Assembly (NCBI GenBank): GCA_030949405.1
Contig: JAUZSN010000002.1
Span: 2,590,553-2,654,552 of the forward strand
Direction of reading: 5' to 3'
DNA length: 64,000 nucleotides
Source of the DNA: Methylococcales bacterium
GTDB lineage: Bacteria > Pseudomonadota > Gammaproteobacteria > Methylococcales > Methylomonadaceae
The notes under the pieces: model-generated
What the model saw: only the letters and a program-made list of their open reading frames with translations
What the model was told of the DNA's origin: nothing
Databases searched by the model: none
Position numbers and translations under genes: made by a program
Shown: piece after piece, positions 57,101 to 64,000 of the stretch
How the letters are laid out: each line of letters begins with the position of its first letter
Position numbering within the stretch: the first letter of the stretch is position 1

Positions 57101-57242
57101 ACGTATCGACCAAATGATTGAAGATAAGCAAAAAATGGCGGATAGCATTGTCGGCAATGATGAAAGCTGGTTGACGAAACTGGATAATCAAGCCTTTAAA
57201 GAGCTGATTGCACTTAATAAAAACAGCGTGATGGAGGCTTAA
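54180..57242 (+). CDS. SNF2-family DEAD/DEAH helicase-like ATPase
   Basis: A 1020-residue protein. The N-terminal half (1-540) is SNF2-associated with no known catalytic motif. The ATPase core starts near 543 (LRDYQKRGVSWLRYLE), with Walker A DDMGLGKT (about 565-572), DEAQ box VVLDEAQNIKNP (about 667), GTPVENRLMDLWSIFNF, and the C-terminal lobe VLSLKAGGVGITLTRANHV and DRAFRIGQ (about 960). It likely translocates on DNA. The next gene starts one base after its stop, so the pair is translated together. Sits in a defence-like island; a phage-defence or repair role is possible. Confidence 0.95.
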   Translation: MKVIHGIWIPNSKADFIQTGQFYIWIETDEVKPKKNKNLHPQQLPEDEGLKFLKSAFSYHLMPNDKQPQLETLFLPTVANKPLPAPELATSEISEEISLNAWQVHVFPLVNPLQTLGDIYFLTHYQLDDVRISSDFLFWYYFSQSIKQVLYKDQYIPAVVAEKIKTKVGVYRCWKIVSPAYEALIEQTVSSMSLACSQRYQPESLLRHFAEVSINQILNTSIEKLPQVFTKKVQYDFLETILLDRQTNEPMRTFSQVSTEFQQWHQWQQKFLSAHQQSALQLGFQLYEADAGKVDNWQLSFLLCSHKDPSFKLDVADFWEDGESYDELITQQFGKGIEQQLLVNLAHAARIYPKLWQGMETSEPASLILTLEEAFEFLRESAWVLEDAGFRVVIPAKLTPKGRQRTKMRLRSSDKKKGGTAAAKSYLSMDSLTDYYYELAIGDEKVSVEEWQQLVDMKTPLVHFRGQWMELDREKMQEMLAFWQQQKENPDKLSVHELLKKLAEESDSLEVDAADSLAHMLAKLNDSSHLDLIENPEKLKAQLRDYQKRGVSWLRYLETLGLNGCLADDMGLGKTMQVIAALILEKEADKTAPTLLIAPTSVIGNWQKEIEKFAPHLKTLIHHGSGRESDKKAFNKLCSEQDMLITSYTLARKDAPLLTGVKWHRVVLDEAQNIKNPKAAQTKAILKLKAPHRLALTGTPVENRLMDLWSIFNFLNPNYLGKQAQFRKNYELPIQRNNNRVQSAVLKQLIQPFILRRLKTDKNIIKDLPDKIENKQYCNLSKEQAALYQAVVKDVEKKLDDSEGIERQGLMLSTLMKLKQICNHPSQFLQDESPFTVERSHKLERVSEMLSEAIDDGDSLLIFTQFTEIGDKLMQYLSKEKHYPTHYLHGGVSRKKREQMITDFQNPDSPPSVFVLSLKAGGVGITLTRANHVFHFDRWWNPAVENQATDRAFRIGQKKNVFVHKFITLGTLEERIDQMIEDKQKMADSIVGNDESWLTKLDNQAFKELIALNKNSVMEA

Positions 57243-57243
57243 A

Positions 57244-58077
57244 ATGAGTATGAAAACTAAAACATGGTGGGGCGAGCGTTTGCTGGATGCTTTGGAAAAA
57301 TTTACCGATAGTGGACGTTTACAACGCGGACGCGCTTATGCAAGTGATAATCGGGTTAAACAATGGACAATTAAAAAGGGAATGGTACAAGCCAAAATTC
57401 GCGGTAATAAAAATGCTTATTTTGGGGTTTATAAAGAACCGACTTATAAAACCGACGTGCAAATGACCCATCTTACAGCGGCACAATGGAAAAAGGTGAT
57501 TGCCCGATTAACGCAACGAGCTTCTTTTATTGCTAGGTTATTAGTGGATGAGATTCCAGAAAATATAGAAGAGGTTTTCGCTGAGTTTAAAACGCATTTA
57601 TTACCGAACAGTTATAAAGATTTTAAGGTTTCCTGTAATTGTCCTGATTACGCTGTGCCATGTAAGCATATTGCAGGGGTTTGTTATCGGTTGGCGACGG
57701 TTTTAGATACGAATCCGCTGTTATTATTTGAAATGCGCGGGCTTGCGCCTGAAAAATTACAGCAGGAGTTACTCAAGTCGCCATTGGGTAAAGTTTTGGT
57801 GAATGCTCAAGGTGCGGGGGCAAGTGAATTAATACCTGTGGCAAGTTTATATACTCGACCTGTGCTTCAAGCGATGCCTGAGTCTGTGTCGGTAAAACAG
57901 TTCTGGCAAGGGGCGACACCGTTACCTAAAGAGTTACCGACGTTGCAAGCGGCTAACATTCCTGCGGTATTGATTAAAAAAGGCGGTGATTATCCCTCTT
58001 TTTGGCATAAACAAGGTTCTTTTATTGAGGTTATGGAAGATTTTTATTTGAGGATGAGGAAAAATAATGGGGTTTGA
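57244..58077 (+). CDS. SWIM zinc-finger protein, partner of the SNF2 ATPase
   Basis: A 277-residue protein. The SWIM motif is C-N-C...C-K-H (FKVSCNCPDYAVPCKHIAGVCY, about 127-148). The C-terminal half (170-277) has no recognised domain. SWIM proteins next to SNF2 helicases are a recurring pair, and the one-base gap here suggests a stable complex, with SWIM binding DNA or protein. Ends 108 bp before the HEPN-like gene. Confidence 0.88.
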   Translation: MSMKTKTWWGERLLDALEKFTDSGRLQRGRAYASDNRVKQWTIKKGMVQAKIRGNKNAYFGVYKEPTYKTDVQMTHLTAAQWKKVIARLTQRASFIARLLVDEIPENIEEVFAEFKTHLLPNSYKDFKVSCNCPDYAVPCKHIAGVCYRLATVLDTNPLLLFEMRGLAPEKLQQELLKSPLGKVLVNAQGAGASELIPVASLYTRPVLQAMPESVSVKQFWQGATPLPKELPTLQAANIPAVLIKKGGDYPSFWHKQGSFIEVMEDFYLRMRKNNGV

Positions 58078-58184
58078 TAATGCTTTAGTTTTTAAGGACA
58101 TCAGGCTCTATTTACTCGCTAATACCGTGTTATTAGGGTAAAGTTGCCGCTTAATAAATTGTTAAGTGATAAGGGGGAAAATAA

Positions 58185-58991
58185 ATGTTTCTCATACCAA
58201 GAGATATAGAGACTCAATTTAGACATTCTCTGGGGGCTATTAGTCCCCTTATGTGTATAGCTGATATAGCATCACAAGAATTAACAAGTAACTTGAGTCA
58301 ATATAAAATTTCTAAACTTTCAAAAAAATACAAACATAAAAGATTAAACGCTAGAAGTATTAATATTGATGAAGTATCTCTGTATGTAAATTTAGCTCAC
58401 ATTGCCTATATCAATAGTAGAGCAGAGTCTTTTTGTGAGGATGTTGTTTGTTTCATCAAGAAAATAACAGGTAACACTGAAAGTTATAATGTTGACTCTG
58501 TAGACTTTCTTAGGAAAGCTATCTTTCAGGTTTATGTAAGAAAAAATAACCTTAAAAAAAGTCCAAAAAAACTTGATAAAAGTATATATATTGACTTTGC
58601 AGGTCAAGAAGAGTTGCTTATTATTGACTACTTCAGAAGAATGAGAAATGTTGAGTTTCACGGAGGAGTTGATACTGAAAAGGAGAATTTTTTTCTTTCG
58701 GAAAAAAGTAAAATAGGAATATCCTTGAAATTTAAACATTGCCCAAACAATTTTGATGATTTGAATATAAGAGACATTATTTTGTATTCTCAAGCTTGGC
58801 AGTCTGTAGCAAAAACCTTATGTAGTAAACTAATTGATATTGATGATAATTTTTTATCAAAAATCACTAAAAAGTATATAAATGATGATGAAAAGCGTAG
58901 AAATAACGCATTGAGACAAAAACTTAAGCAAGACTACTTGCAACCTGATTATATAATTGATATGCTGGAAACCAATGGCTGGGTAGCTTGA
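58185..58991 (+). CDS. Predicted HEPN-like protein of unknown family
   Basis: A 268-residue, mostly helical and AT-rich gene unlike its neighbours in base use, hinting at recent transfer. R154-N-V-E-F-H159 (RMRNVEFHGG) fits the HEPN ribonuclease motif Rx4H with the common following Gly, and the flanking helices fit a RiboL-PSP/MAE_18760-type HEPN. No second domain is recognised. RBS GGGGG (AAGGGGGAAAA before the ATG). Its last codons (NGWVA) overlap the 5' acceptor of the tRNA-shaped element. I infer a nuclease toxin or defence effector; no partner gene is obvious. Confidence 0.65.
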   Translation: MFLIPRDIETQFRHSLGAISPLMCIADIASQELTSNLSQYKISKLSKKYKHKRLNARSINIDEVSLYVNLAHIAYINSRAESFCEDVVCFIKKITGNTESYNVDSVDFLRKAIFQVYVRKNNLKKSPKKLDKSIYIDFAGQEELLIIDYFRRMRNVEFHGGVDTEKENFFLSEKSKIGISLKFKHCPNNFDDLNIRDIILYSQAWQSVAKTLCSKLIDIDDNFLSKITKKYINDDEKRRNNALRQKLKQDYLQPDYIIDMLETNGWVA

Positions 58992-59108
58992 GGCAAAAGC
59001 GACCCTGTCCTCTCGCTTTGCGGGGGGACACCCTTCGAATAAATTTATATATTTTTATCAAGTTTATTCGAAGGGTAAATTGGAGTTCAAATCTCCACCC
59101 AGCCACCA
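58977..59108 (+). ncRNA. tRNA-shaped element with a 65-nt insertion in the anticodon loop
   Basis: GGCTGGG (58977) pairs perfectly with CCCAGCC (59098), followed by A and an encoded CCA. Between them: TA, a D arm (GCTT-GAGGCAA-AAGC), G, a 5-bp stem ACCCT/AGGGT (59002 and 59072), a 4-base variable loop AAAT and a T arm TGGAG-TTCAAAT-CTCCA with the canonical TTCAAAT loop. The whole would be a normal tRNA but the anticodon loop is 65 nt and holds two perfect hairpins: a 10-bp stem with TTT loop (59007-59029) and a 14-bp stem ACCCTTCGAATAAA (59030-59076 region). ACCCT flanks the first hairpin as a direct repeat. No anticodon can be assigned. It could be a disrupted tRNA gene, an integration-site relic or a tRNA-mimic RNA. 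Confidence 0.6.
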
Positions 59109-59341
59109 TTTATTCCTACCCATATCCACAAAAAATCATTTAACAAGCATCTAGCCGACCGCAACCTGCATCATGATTTATTGTTGCTTATGCAACCGTG
59201 AATACTCTAATTCCCACTTTTTTCTCGCTCCCACACAACCAAACACAAGTCGTTCAACTACGCCTGTAGGTATTTCCACTTGAAAAGAGGCAACGAGAGC
59301 AACGCTAGATTCAATTATCTAAAAAACAGAGGTACAAAACA

Positions 59342-59510
59342 ATGAATGACATTCTAAACTATTCTTTGAAGCCTGTGAAACAGGAAAAGGTTGGGAAGGC
59401 TGCAAAACGTACTGTTATCCTGATGCAACATTCTCAGCGCAAACGGGAGTACTCGTCGATATAAAGACCCTTCAAGAATATACCGAATAGATGAAAAACC
59501 TACTTACGCC
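59342..59510 (+). pseudogene. Decayed SnoaL-like (NTF2-fold) gene
   Basis: After ATG 59342 (MNDILNY) a one-base shift gives FEACETGKGWEGCKTYCYP then DATFSAQTGVLVDIKTLQ and EYTE, a TAG stop, then MKNLLTPI. Related SnoaL-like proteins read EYT-x-W-M at that point, so TAG probably replaced TGG. At least one frameshift and one nonsense change, then the MITE-like element follows in the middle of the fold. The 230 bp before it (59109-59341) show no gene or element. Confidence 0.65.
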
Positions 59511-59514
59511 AATC

Positions 59515-59644
59515 AATACCTTCGCCAAACATATAGATTAAGTTGAAAATTCATTTTAAAAATTTGTAACTGGTTGATTTTATTACAACTAAAATATTAG
59601 GTGTTGGAATATTTTAGCTCAAAATTCAAATTGGCGAAGGTATT
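59515..59644. mobile_element. MITE-like element, 130 bp, 14-bp inverted ends
   Basis: AATACCTTCGCCAA at 59515-59528 is exactly inverted at 59631-59644; the AT-rich interior encodes nothing. It interrupts the SnoaL-like remnant. No clear target duplication was seen, so transposition is inferred from the ends alone. Confidence 0.6.
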
Positions 59645-59696
59645 AACCCTAACTTAACGTTTTAAATAGCATCCAACTGCGAGACAACGCCCTAAA

Positions 59697-60776
59697 TCAA
59701 TCATCCAAGCCTAACGGGTTATTTTTATCTATCCCAGCCATAAACGGAAGACGGCGATCCTGATTCGTTATTTGATACACCGTCCCTAACCAATTATTAA
59801 AAACCGATTTTGCCGTATCTCGCCAAGTATTATCAATATAAGCCAAAACCTCCGCTTCAGGAAATACAGGAAAAGACTGTTGCTGTTGTTTAGCGAACAT
59901 CACCTCCTCCTGATAACTATCAAATTTATGGGCAACCGCCTCACAAAAATAATTTTTCGGGAGCGGTGGATAACCATCCCGCTCATTTCTAAAATATAAC
60001 AATACCTCACGTTTATATTCTTTCAATAAACTAATATCATCATATTCAGGGTGTCCTTGAAAATAGACAATCCTAAACCCATCACAACTGACCGCTAAAT
60101 GAACCCCCGCCTCTTCACTCTTAACTAAAACCTTGATCCCATGATTAAGCATATCCACTTCAAAAACTTCATTAAAACGTGAATGCGGAACATCAAATCG
60201 GGTATTACTTTCTGCCATTAAAGGATGAATAGGATAGGTTCGATTAATCACTTTATGTGAAAAAACTCCCCAACGTTTACTCGGCAACGGAGTGCGCTTA
60301 ATTCCATGACAATATTGAATTAATGCATGAGTCGCTAAACAAGAACATAAGGTGGAAGTCACATTATTTTTTGCCCATTCAAACACCTCGGTTAAGGGTT
60401 GCCAAAACGCTTCCTCATCTAAATTAGCCTGTGTCACATTAGCCCCACTAATAATCAAGGCATCCAAACCCTCCCGCTTAATTTGAGTGAACGTTTCATA
60501 ATGCTGTTCAATATGCGCTTGCATTTCAACACTATGCACTAAACCGTCAATGGTAAATAAATGAATATGAAACTGAGCAATTTGATTACAAGCTCCAACT
60601 AGGCGCATAAATTGACGTTCTGTGGCTTCTAAAGCCCCATCAGGCATCATATTAAGAATTCCAATGTGTAATTCTCGAATATCTTGATGCCCTGCTCTAT
60701 CCGCAGGTAACACGTTTTCTCCTTCTTCGGCAAGACGCTTAAAGGTCGGTAACTCGGTATGCGCGACTAAAGGCAT
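59697..60776 (-). CDS. metA: Homoserine O-succinyltransferase (MetA family)
   Basis: A 359-residue acyltransferase that activates homoserine for methionine synthesis. Catalytic Cys in STLCSCLATHAL (about 140), His in FQGHPEYD (about 240) and the nearby Glu are present, and NMMPDGALEATERQFMRLVG is the family N-terminal block. Acetyl- versus succinyl-CoA preference cannot be told with certainty from sequence. The C-terminal extension (about 305-359) is longer than in E. coli MetA. 5 bp after the P-loop ATPase gene. Confidence 0.9.
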   Translation of the reverse strand: MPLVAHTELPTFKRLAEEGENVLPADRAGHQDIRELHIGILNMMPDGALEATERQFMRLVGACNQIAQFHIHLFTIDGLVHSVEMQAHIEQHYETFTQIKREGLDALIISGANVTQANLDEEAFWQPLTEVFEWAKNNVTSTLCSCLATHALIQYCHGIKRTPLPSKRWGVFSHKVINRTYPIHPLMAESNTRFDVPHSRFNEVFEVDMLNHGIKVLVKSEEAGVHLAVSCDGFRIVYFQGHPEYDDISLLKEYKREVLLYFRNERDGYPPLPKNYFCEAVAHKFDSYQEEVMFAKQQQQSFPVFPEAEVLAYIDNTWRDTAKSVFNNWLGTVYQITNQDRRLPFMAGIDKNNPLGLDD

Positions 60777-60781
60777 AAATT

Positions 60782-61630
60782 TTAACTCGTTTGCTGGGTG
60801 ATTGCCGTCGCAATCAAGTGAATAAAATCCGCTTCATTTGCAACCTTAGCCACCTCATCAGCGTCTAAGGTATAACCATATTGTTCAGCAATGGCTTCAT
60901 AACGGGGTAATCGTGATTTAAACAAACAAGGAAATACCCAAGTAACAAATTCATCAGGTGAAATTTGTTCAGAATCCGTATAGCCATGAATCGCCATGAA
61001 TTTTTCTAAATGGATGTCTAAAAAAGAGTCTCGATAATAGAGCGGTTTAGGATCACTTTTTGCCCGTTCAATAATGGTGTTTTCTAGGCTATCTGGAATT
61101 TTAATATAAATAATAAGACTATTTTCTGCCAACGTCTCTAAAACTTCAGTCGAATCTAGCTCACAAACACTCCCCCCCGCATCATTAAGAAAACAACGAT
61201 ACCCATAAATATCATTCGCCTTTTGAATAAATGCAGGGACATCTAACATCGCTTTAATTTCAGCGTCTAAATGCAATTTTTGTCGAGTCTTAAAATCGGC
61301 GAGCGGTAATCCTCCCTCGTGGGTATTCCCTAATTTTCCTAAGAAACACGAGACCGCCGCAAGGTTATCAACGGTAATATTATTGCGAATATAAATGGAA
61401 TCCGATAATAATAATTTCCGTAAAAAAGGAATATCCATCGCTTGGCGTTTAATATTATCTAAAATAAACTCACTTAAATAGTGCGTCCCAATGCGATAAT
61501 CCCCTGAATAATGAAACCATTTATCTTTAGGGAGTTTATTAGCCAGCGTGGTTTTCCCTGCGCCCGACATGGCTAATAACGTAATCCGCTTAGTTTCCCA
61601 GTTTAAAAATTTCTCGGCTGTCATCCGCAT
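60782..61630 (-). CDS. P-loop ATPase of unknown role
   Basis: A 282-residue cytosolic protein with a Walker A motif AMSGAGKTTLANKLP (about 19-33). Later motifs include LNDAGGSVCEL (a Walker B-like acidic stretch) and RAKSDPKPLYYRDSF. The domain layout recalls small kinase-like P-loop proteins. It is co-directional with the DUF6763-like gene (6 bp apart) and metA; shared function is unknown. Confidence 0.8.
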   Translation of the reverse strand: MRMTAEKFLNWETKRITLLAMSGAGKTTLANKLPKDKWFHYSGDYRIGTHYLSEFILDNIKRQAMDIPFLRKLLLSDSIYIRNNITVDNLAAVSCFLGKLGNTHEGGLPLADFKTRQKLHLDAEIKAMLDVPAFIQKANDIYGYRCFLNDAGGSVCELDSTEVLETLAENSLIIYIKIPDSLENTIIERAKSDPKPLYYRDSFLDIHLEKFMAIHGYTDSEQISPDEFVTWVFPCLFKSRLPRYEAIAEQYGYTLDADEVAKVANEADFIHLIATAITQQTS

Positions 61631-61636
61631 TCGTAA

Positions 61637-61948
61637 TTACCCCGTTCGATCTAACATGTCCGCAAGATTCATATCATCACTACTGGAATCAAAATGCGTA
61701 TCGGGGTCTGAATACCCTAAATCATCGGTTTCTAAATGACCATAAGGCGCACTCCAATCTTCTGGGGCTTCAATATAATCAAACGTTGACGTATACCAAC
61801 TTTCTTTATCATAGCTGCCAATTTCGCCATTTAAGTACTGAACATCAATACTGTCATTGTCCTTATCTATGGCCACTACGGTAAAATTTAAATTGTTTTC
61901 TACGTCTTTATACCAGTTTCCAATGACTGGGTCTGTAATCGTTGCCAT
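61637..61948 (-). CDS. DUF6763-like small acidic protein
   Basis: A 103-residue protein: PVIGNWYKDVENNLNFTVV, a beta-barrel-like core with VQYLNGEIGSYD, then APEDWSAPYGHLETDDLGYSD. This is the pattern of a small gammaproteobacterial family (DUF6763). Function unknown. First gene of the set with the P-loop ATPase and metA. Confidence 0.7.
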   Translation of the reverse strand: MATITDPVIGNWYKDVENNLNFTVVAIDKDNDSIDVQYLNGEIGSYDKESWYTSTFDYIEAPEDWSAPYGHLETDDLGYSDPDTHFDSSSDDMNLADMLDRTG

Positions 61949-62008
61949 TGCGACACCTTCTTAGTTGAGTTAATCTAACCTGACCAATTTATACAATTTG
62001 AGGAAGCT

Positions 62009-62890
62009 ATGGCAAGCATTAATCATAAATTTTTTTTATCGGTCTTATTCTTTATTATCAAGCTGGTGATTAAACATCCGTCGATGTTGTTGTTTTTTTT
62101 ACTTTTCCCCGCAGGATGGTACGGTTATGAAGTTTTTATTGCGCGTCCTGCCTTAAATTTTCAAGGCGTTCCACAGGCGCAAAGTTGGCTATCACCGTCC
62201 ACATGGTCACGCACGTTACGCAGTGATGCTTTTTTAGTCGGTTACTCCGATATTCAAGGGAATCCGCTCTGGGTTACTTATAAAATTAAAGCCCTTGATA
62301 AAAAAACTAAATCCCTAAAAAGACCCTCTCGATTTAAATCGGATTGGCGAGGTATTAAAACCGTCACTCATAAGGATTACACCCATAGCGGTTATGATCG
62401 TGGCCACATGGCTCCGAATAATGCCATTAGTAAGCTATACGGTAAAAATGCCCAGTTAGAAACCTTTATAATGACCAATATTACCCCGCAAAAACCTAAT
62501 TTAAACCGTAACCTTTGGCGACGATTAGAATCCACGGGCGTTAATTATTTTACTCAACTTTCCGATGGTGTTTGGGTTACCACAGGCCCCATTTTTAAAG
62601 ACTCTAAAACCTATTTAAACAACGCATCAACCGTTGTGATTCCTGATGCATTTTATAAAATATTTGCCATTCAATCAAAACAAGGAAACCCTAAGTTTCT
62701 AGCCTTTTTAGTCCCTCAAACCGTGAAAGGCAATGAACCCTTAACTCAATTTGTAGTCAGTATTGATACTATTGAGGCCGCAACAGGGTTAGATTTTTTT
62801 CATGAACTAGAGGATTCATTAGAAAATAAATTAGAAGCCGAAATTAACCGTAAAAACTGGCCGCTTACGCGTAATAAAAAAAATAATTAA
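62009..62890 (+). CDS. Membrane-anchored DNA/RNA non-specific endonuclease (NucA/NUC1 type)
   Basis: A 293-residue nuclease with an N-terminal membrane anchor (about 20-45) and a beta-beta-alpha-metal domain. The catalytic DRGHMAPNNA (about 130) supplies the general-base His, and NITPQKPNLNRNLWRRLE the Mg-binding Asn. Predicted to act in the periplasm on sugar-non-specific nucleic acid. RBS GAGGAAG precedes ATG. Confidence 0.93.
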   Translation: MASINHKFFLSVLFFIIKLVIKHPSMLLFFLLFPAGWYGYEVFIARPALNFQGVPQAQSWLSPSTWSRTLRSDAFLVGYSDIQGNPLWVTYKIKALDKKTKSLKRPSRFKSDWRGIKTVTHKDYTHSGYDRGHMAPNNAISKLYGKNAQLETFIMTNITPQKPNLNRNLWRRLESTGVNYFTQLSDGVWVTTGPIFKDSKTYLNNASTVVIPDAFYKIFAIQSKQGNPKFLAFLVPQTVKGNEPLTQFVVSIDTIEAATGLDFFHELEDSLENKLEAEINRKNWPLTRNKKNN

Positions 62891-62896
62891 ATAATC

Positions 62897-63592
62897 ATGA
62901 CTCAAAAAATCCCGCCTTTTTCAGCCCTTATTTTCGATTTGGATGGTTTAGTCCTTGATACCGAAAGGACTTACTTACTGGCATGGCAACAAGCGGCCAA
63001 GGCGATGGGCTATCAATTAGATGAACCGTTTTGTTTGTCTTTATCAGGATTAGCGGGAAATCAAGCTTACCAACGTTTAGCCGATTATTGGGGGCGGGAG
63101 TTTGATTTAAAATGCTTTCAAACTTTAAGTGGGGAGTATTGGTACGCGCATGTAAAACAAAACGGGATTGATAAAAAAGCGGGCTTATCGACCTTACTCA
63201 AAATCATTAAAAAACAGGCGATTCCCTATTGTATTGCAACCAACAGTCCTGAGTTCAATGCGCGTGAATGCCTTACGTTTGCAGGTCTCGATGGGGTCTT
63301 TACCACAATCATTGCGCGTGACCATGTCAATCGAGGCAAACCTGCCCCTGATCTTTTTCTCAAAGCCGCCGACTCGTTACAGCAACCGATTAATCAATGC
63401 TTAGTATTGGAAGATTCATTAATTGGCATTCAAGCGGCTTATGATGCAGGAGCATCTCCCCTGCTTATTCCTTCACAAACACTCTTAGCCAAAGACCTAT
63501 TAATACATTCTGACATTATTTTTGATAACCTAACGCAGGTTTCAAAAATTATCTTGGCAAATCTACCCAAAAATAAAAGCCTTACTGTATAA
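62897..63592 (+). CDS. HAD family hydrolase, beta-phosphoglucomutase-like
   Basis: A 231-residue HAD hydrolase. Motif I DLDGLVLDTERT (about 14), motif II IATNSPE (Thr/Asn), motif III Lys in RGKPAPDLFL and motif IV EDSLIGIQAA. It has the small C1 cap domain of phosphatase or mutase types. Substrate unknown. 6 bp after the nuclease and directly before the beta-RFAP synthase gene. Confidence 0.9.
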   Translation: MTQKIPPFSALIFDLDGLVLDTERTYLLAWQQAAKAMGYQLDEPFCLSLSGLAGNQAYQRLADYWGREFDLKCFQTLSGEYWYAHVKQNGIDKKAGLSTLLKIIKKQAIPYCIATNSPEFNARECLTFAGLDGVFTTIIARDHVNRGKPAPDLFLKAADSLQQPINQCLVLEDSLIGIQAAYDAGASPLLIPSQTLLAKDLLIHSDIIFDNLTQVSKIILANLPKNKSLTV

Positions 63593-63628
63593 TTTTTACT
63601 ACTTTCGTAACCCTATTTGGATGATCTC

Positions 63629-64000
63629 TTGATTAACAAAGTTTCTGTCATTGCACCCGCCCGCTTACACATGGGGTTCATGGATTTAAGCGGCTCATTA
63701 GGACGGCATTTTGGCAGCATTGGTGTCGCACTGAATGAAATCAATACGCATTTAACCCTGACGGCAGCGGAACAGTTCACTCTCAGTGGATGCGCGCCAC
63801 CCCGCAGTGAAAAGACGTTAAAACATTTTTGCAATGTCCTCAAGGTCTCCGATAAATTACACCTTAATTTTGAATCCTCCATCCCTGAACATGTGGGTTT
63901 AGGCTCAGGAACCCAACTTGCATTAGCCATCGGTTCGGCTTTAAACCATTTTTATACGCTAAACCTCAGTGTCCGTGATATTGCCACCTTAAGTGATCGC
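63629..64000 (+). CDS. Beta-ribofuranosylaminobenzene 5'-phosphate synthase (H4MPT synthesis), 5' part
   Basis: Partial; open to the window edge (124 residues visible). GHMP-kinase-fold start VSVIAPARLHMGFMDLSG and ATP-loop EHVGLGSGTQLALAIG, both typical of beta-RFAP synthase, which makes the first committed aryl riboside of methanopterin. Start is TTG 63629 (GGATGA ahead); an upstream TTG at 63617 is the alternative, and a stop at 63608 limits the frame. Strong marker of H4MPT-based C1 metabolism. Confidence 0.88.
   Translation, partial: MINKVSVIAPARLHMGFMDLSGSLGRHFGSIGVALNEINTHLTLTAAEQFTLSGCAPPRSEKTLKHFCNVLKVSDKLHLNFESSIPEHVGLGSGTQLALAIGSALNHFYTLNLSVRDIATLSDR

Noticed and set aside
58977-59108. 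tmRNA (ssrA)
   Set aside because: There is no G3-U70 pair, no tag open reading frame and no pseudoknot-rich domain; the acceptor is fully Watson-Crick and the D arm is paired as in tRNA.
58924-59109. Minus-strand open frame over the tRNA-shaped element (begins MVAGWRFELQ)
   Set aside because: This reading is the usual artefact of translating a tRNA 3' end in reverse; it overlaps the HEPN-like gene and has no homologue pattern of its own.
59515-59644. Inverted repeat as a rho-independent terminator
   Set aside because: The arms are over 100 bp apart and have no T-run, so a mobile-element reading fits better.
63613-63930. Minus-strand ORF over the beta-RFAP synthase start
   Set aside because: It is antisense to clear GHMP-kinase coding sequence and has no recognisable motif.

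Overview
The window looks like chromosome of a low-GC gammaproteobacterial methanotroph or close methylotroph (Methylococcales-like). The basis is gene content: two genes tied to tetrahydromethanopterin (H4MPT) synthesis (an MfnE-like amino-acid kinase at 30.7-31.3 kb and a beta-RFAP synthase cut by the right edge), a formaldehyde-activating-enzyme family protein (17.0-17.6 kb), a metallohydrolase of the quinoprotein-relay type, and a surface cluster recalling the MopE/CorA copper proteins and multihaem cytochromes of methanotrophs. No rRNA or intact tRNA was found, so the genus is open.

Layout. 0-6.8 kb is an envelope/copper region: a pentahaem cytochrome cut by the left edge, a discoidin-like secreted protein, a CorA/MopE-like protein, an OprC/NosA-type TonB receptor with candidate copper ligands, and a secreted protein just downstream of it. 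6.8-50.3 kb is mostly housekeeping: cbiB, a TMEM43-like protein, rhomboid, lpxD, an MFS/spermidine-synthase fusion, ypjD-ffh, slyX, the Fae paralogue, a radical SAM protein, dtd, TPP-riboswitch-controlled thiC, a Pit transporter, serA, a K+ channel, gloA, comF, the MfnE-like kinase, a degenerate GGDEF protein, an MBOAT/SGNH pair, a TPR protein, the complete atpIBEFHAGDC operon with promoter and terminator, then bioD, tusC, tusD, sufB and cydB. Several cluster partners are missing (cydA, sufCDS, tusB). 50.4-59.7 kb is an accessory, defence-like island: a HEPN protein, a nucleotidyltransferase fused to a type I restriction specificity subunit, a RAYT transposase element with inverted ends and gene fragments on both flanks, an SNF2 helicase plus SWIM protein, a second HEPN-like protein, a tRNA-shaped sequence with an interrupted anticodon loop, and a decayed SnoaL-like gene ending in a MITE-like element. 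59.7-64 kb returns to core genes (metA, a P-loop ATPase, a nuclease, a HAD hydrolase, beta-RFAP synthase).

How they fit together. The left cluster plausibly handles copper capture and surface redox chemistry. The H4MPT genes are scattered but serve C1 transfer. The most unusual locus is the HEPN / MNT-HsdS fusion, followed by the HEPN-like gene whose 3' end overlaps the tRNA-shaped element. Non-coding oddities include a 9-copy heptanucleotide repeat, a MITE with 14-bp inverted ends and an 8-bp target duplication, and several families of palindromic repeats.
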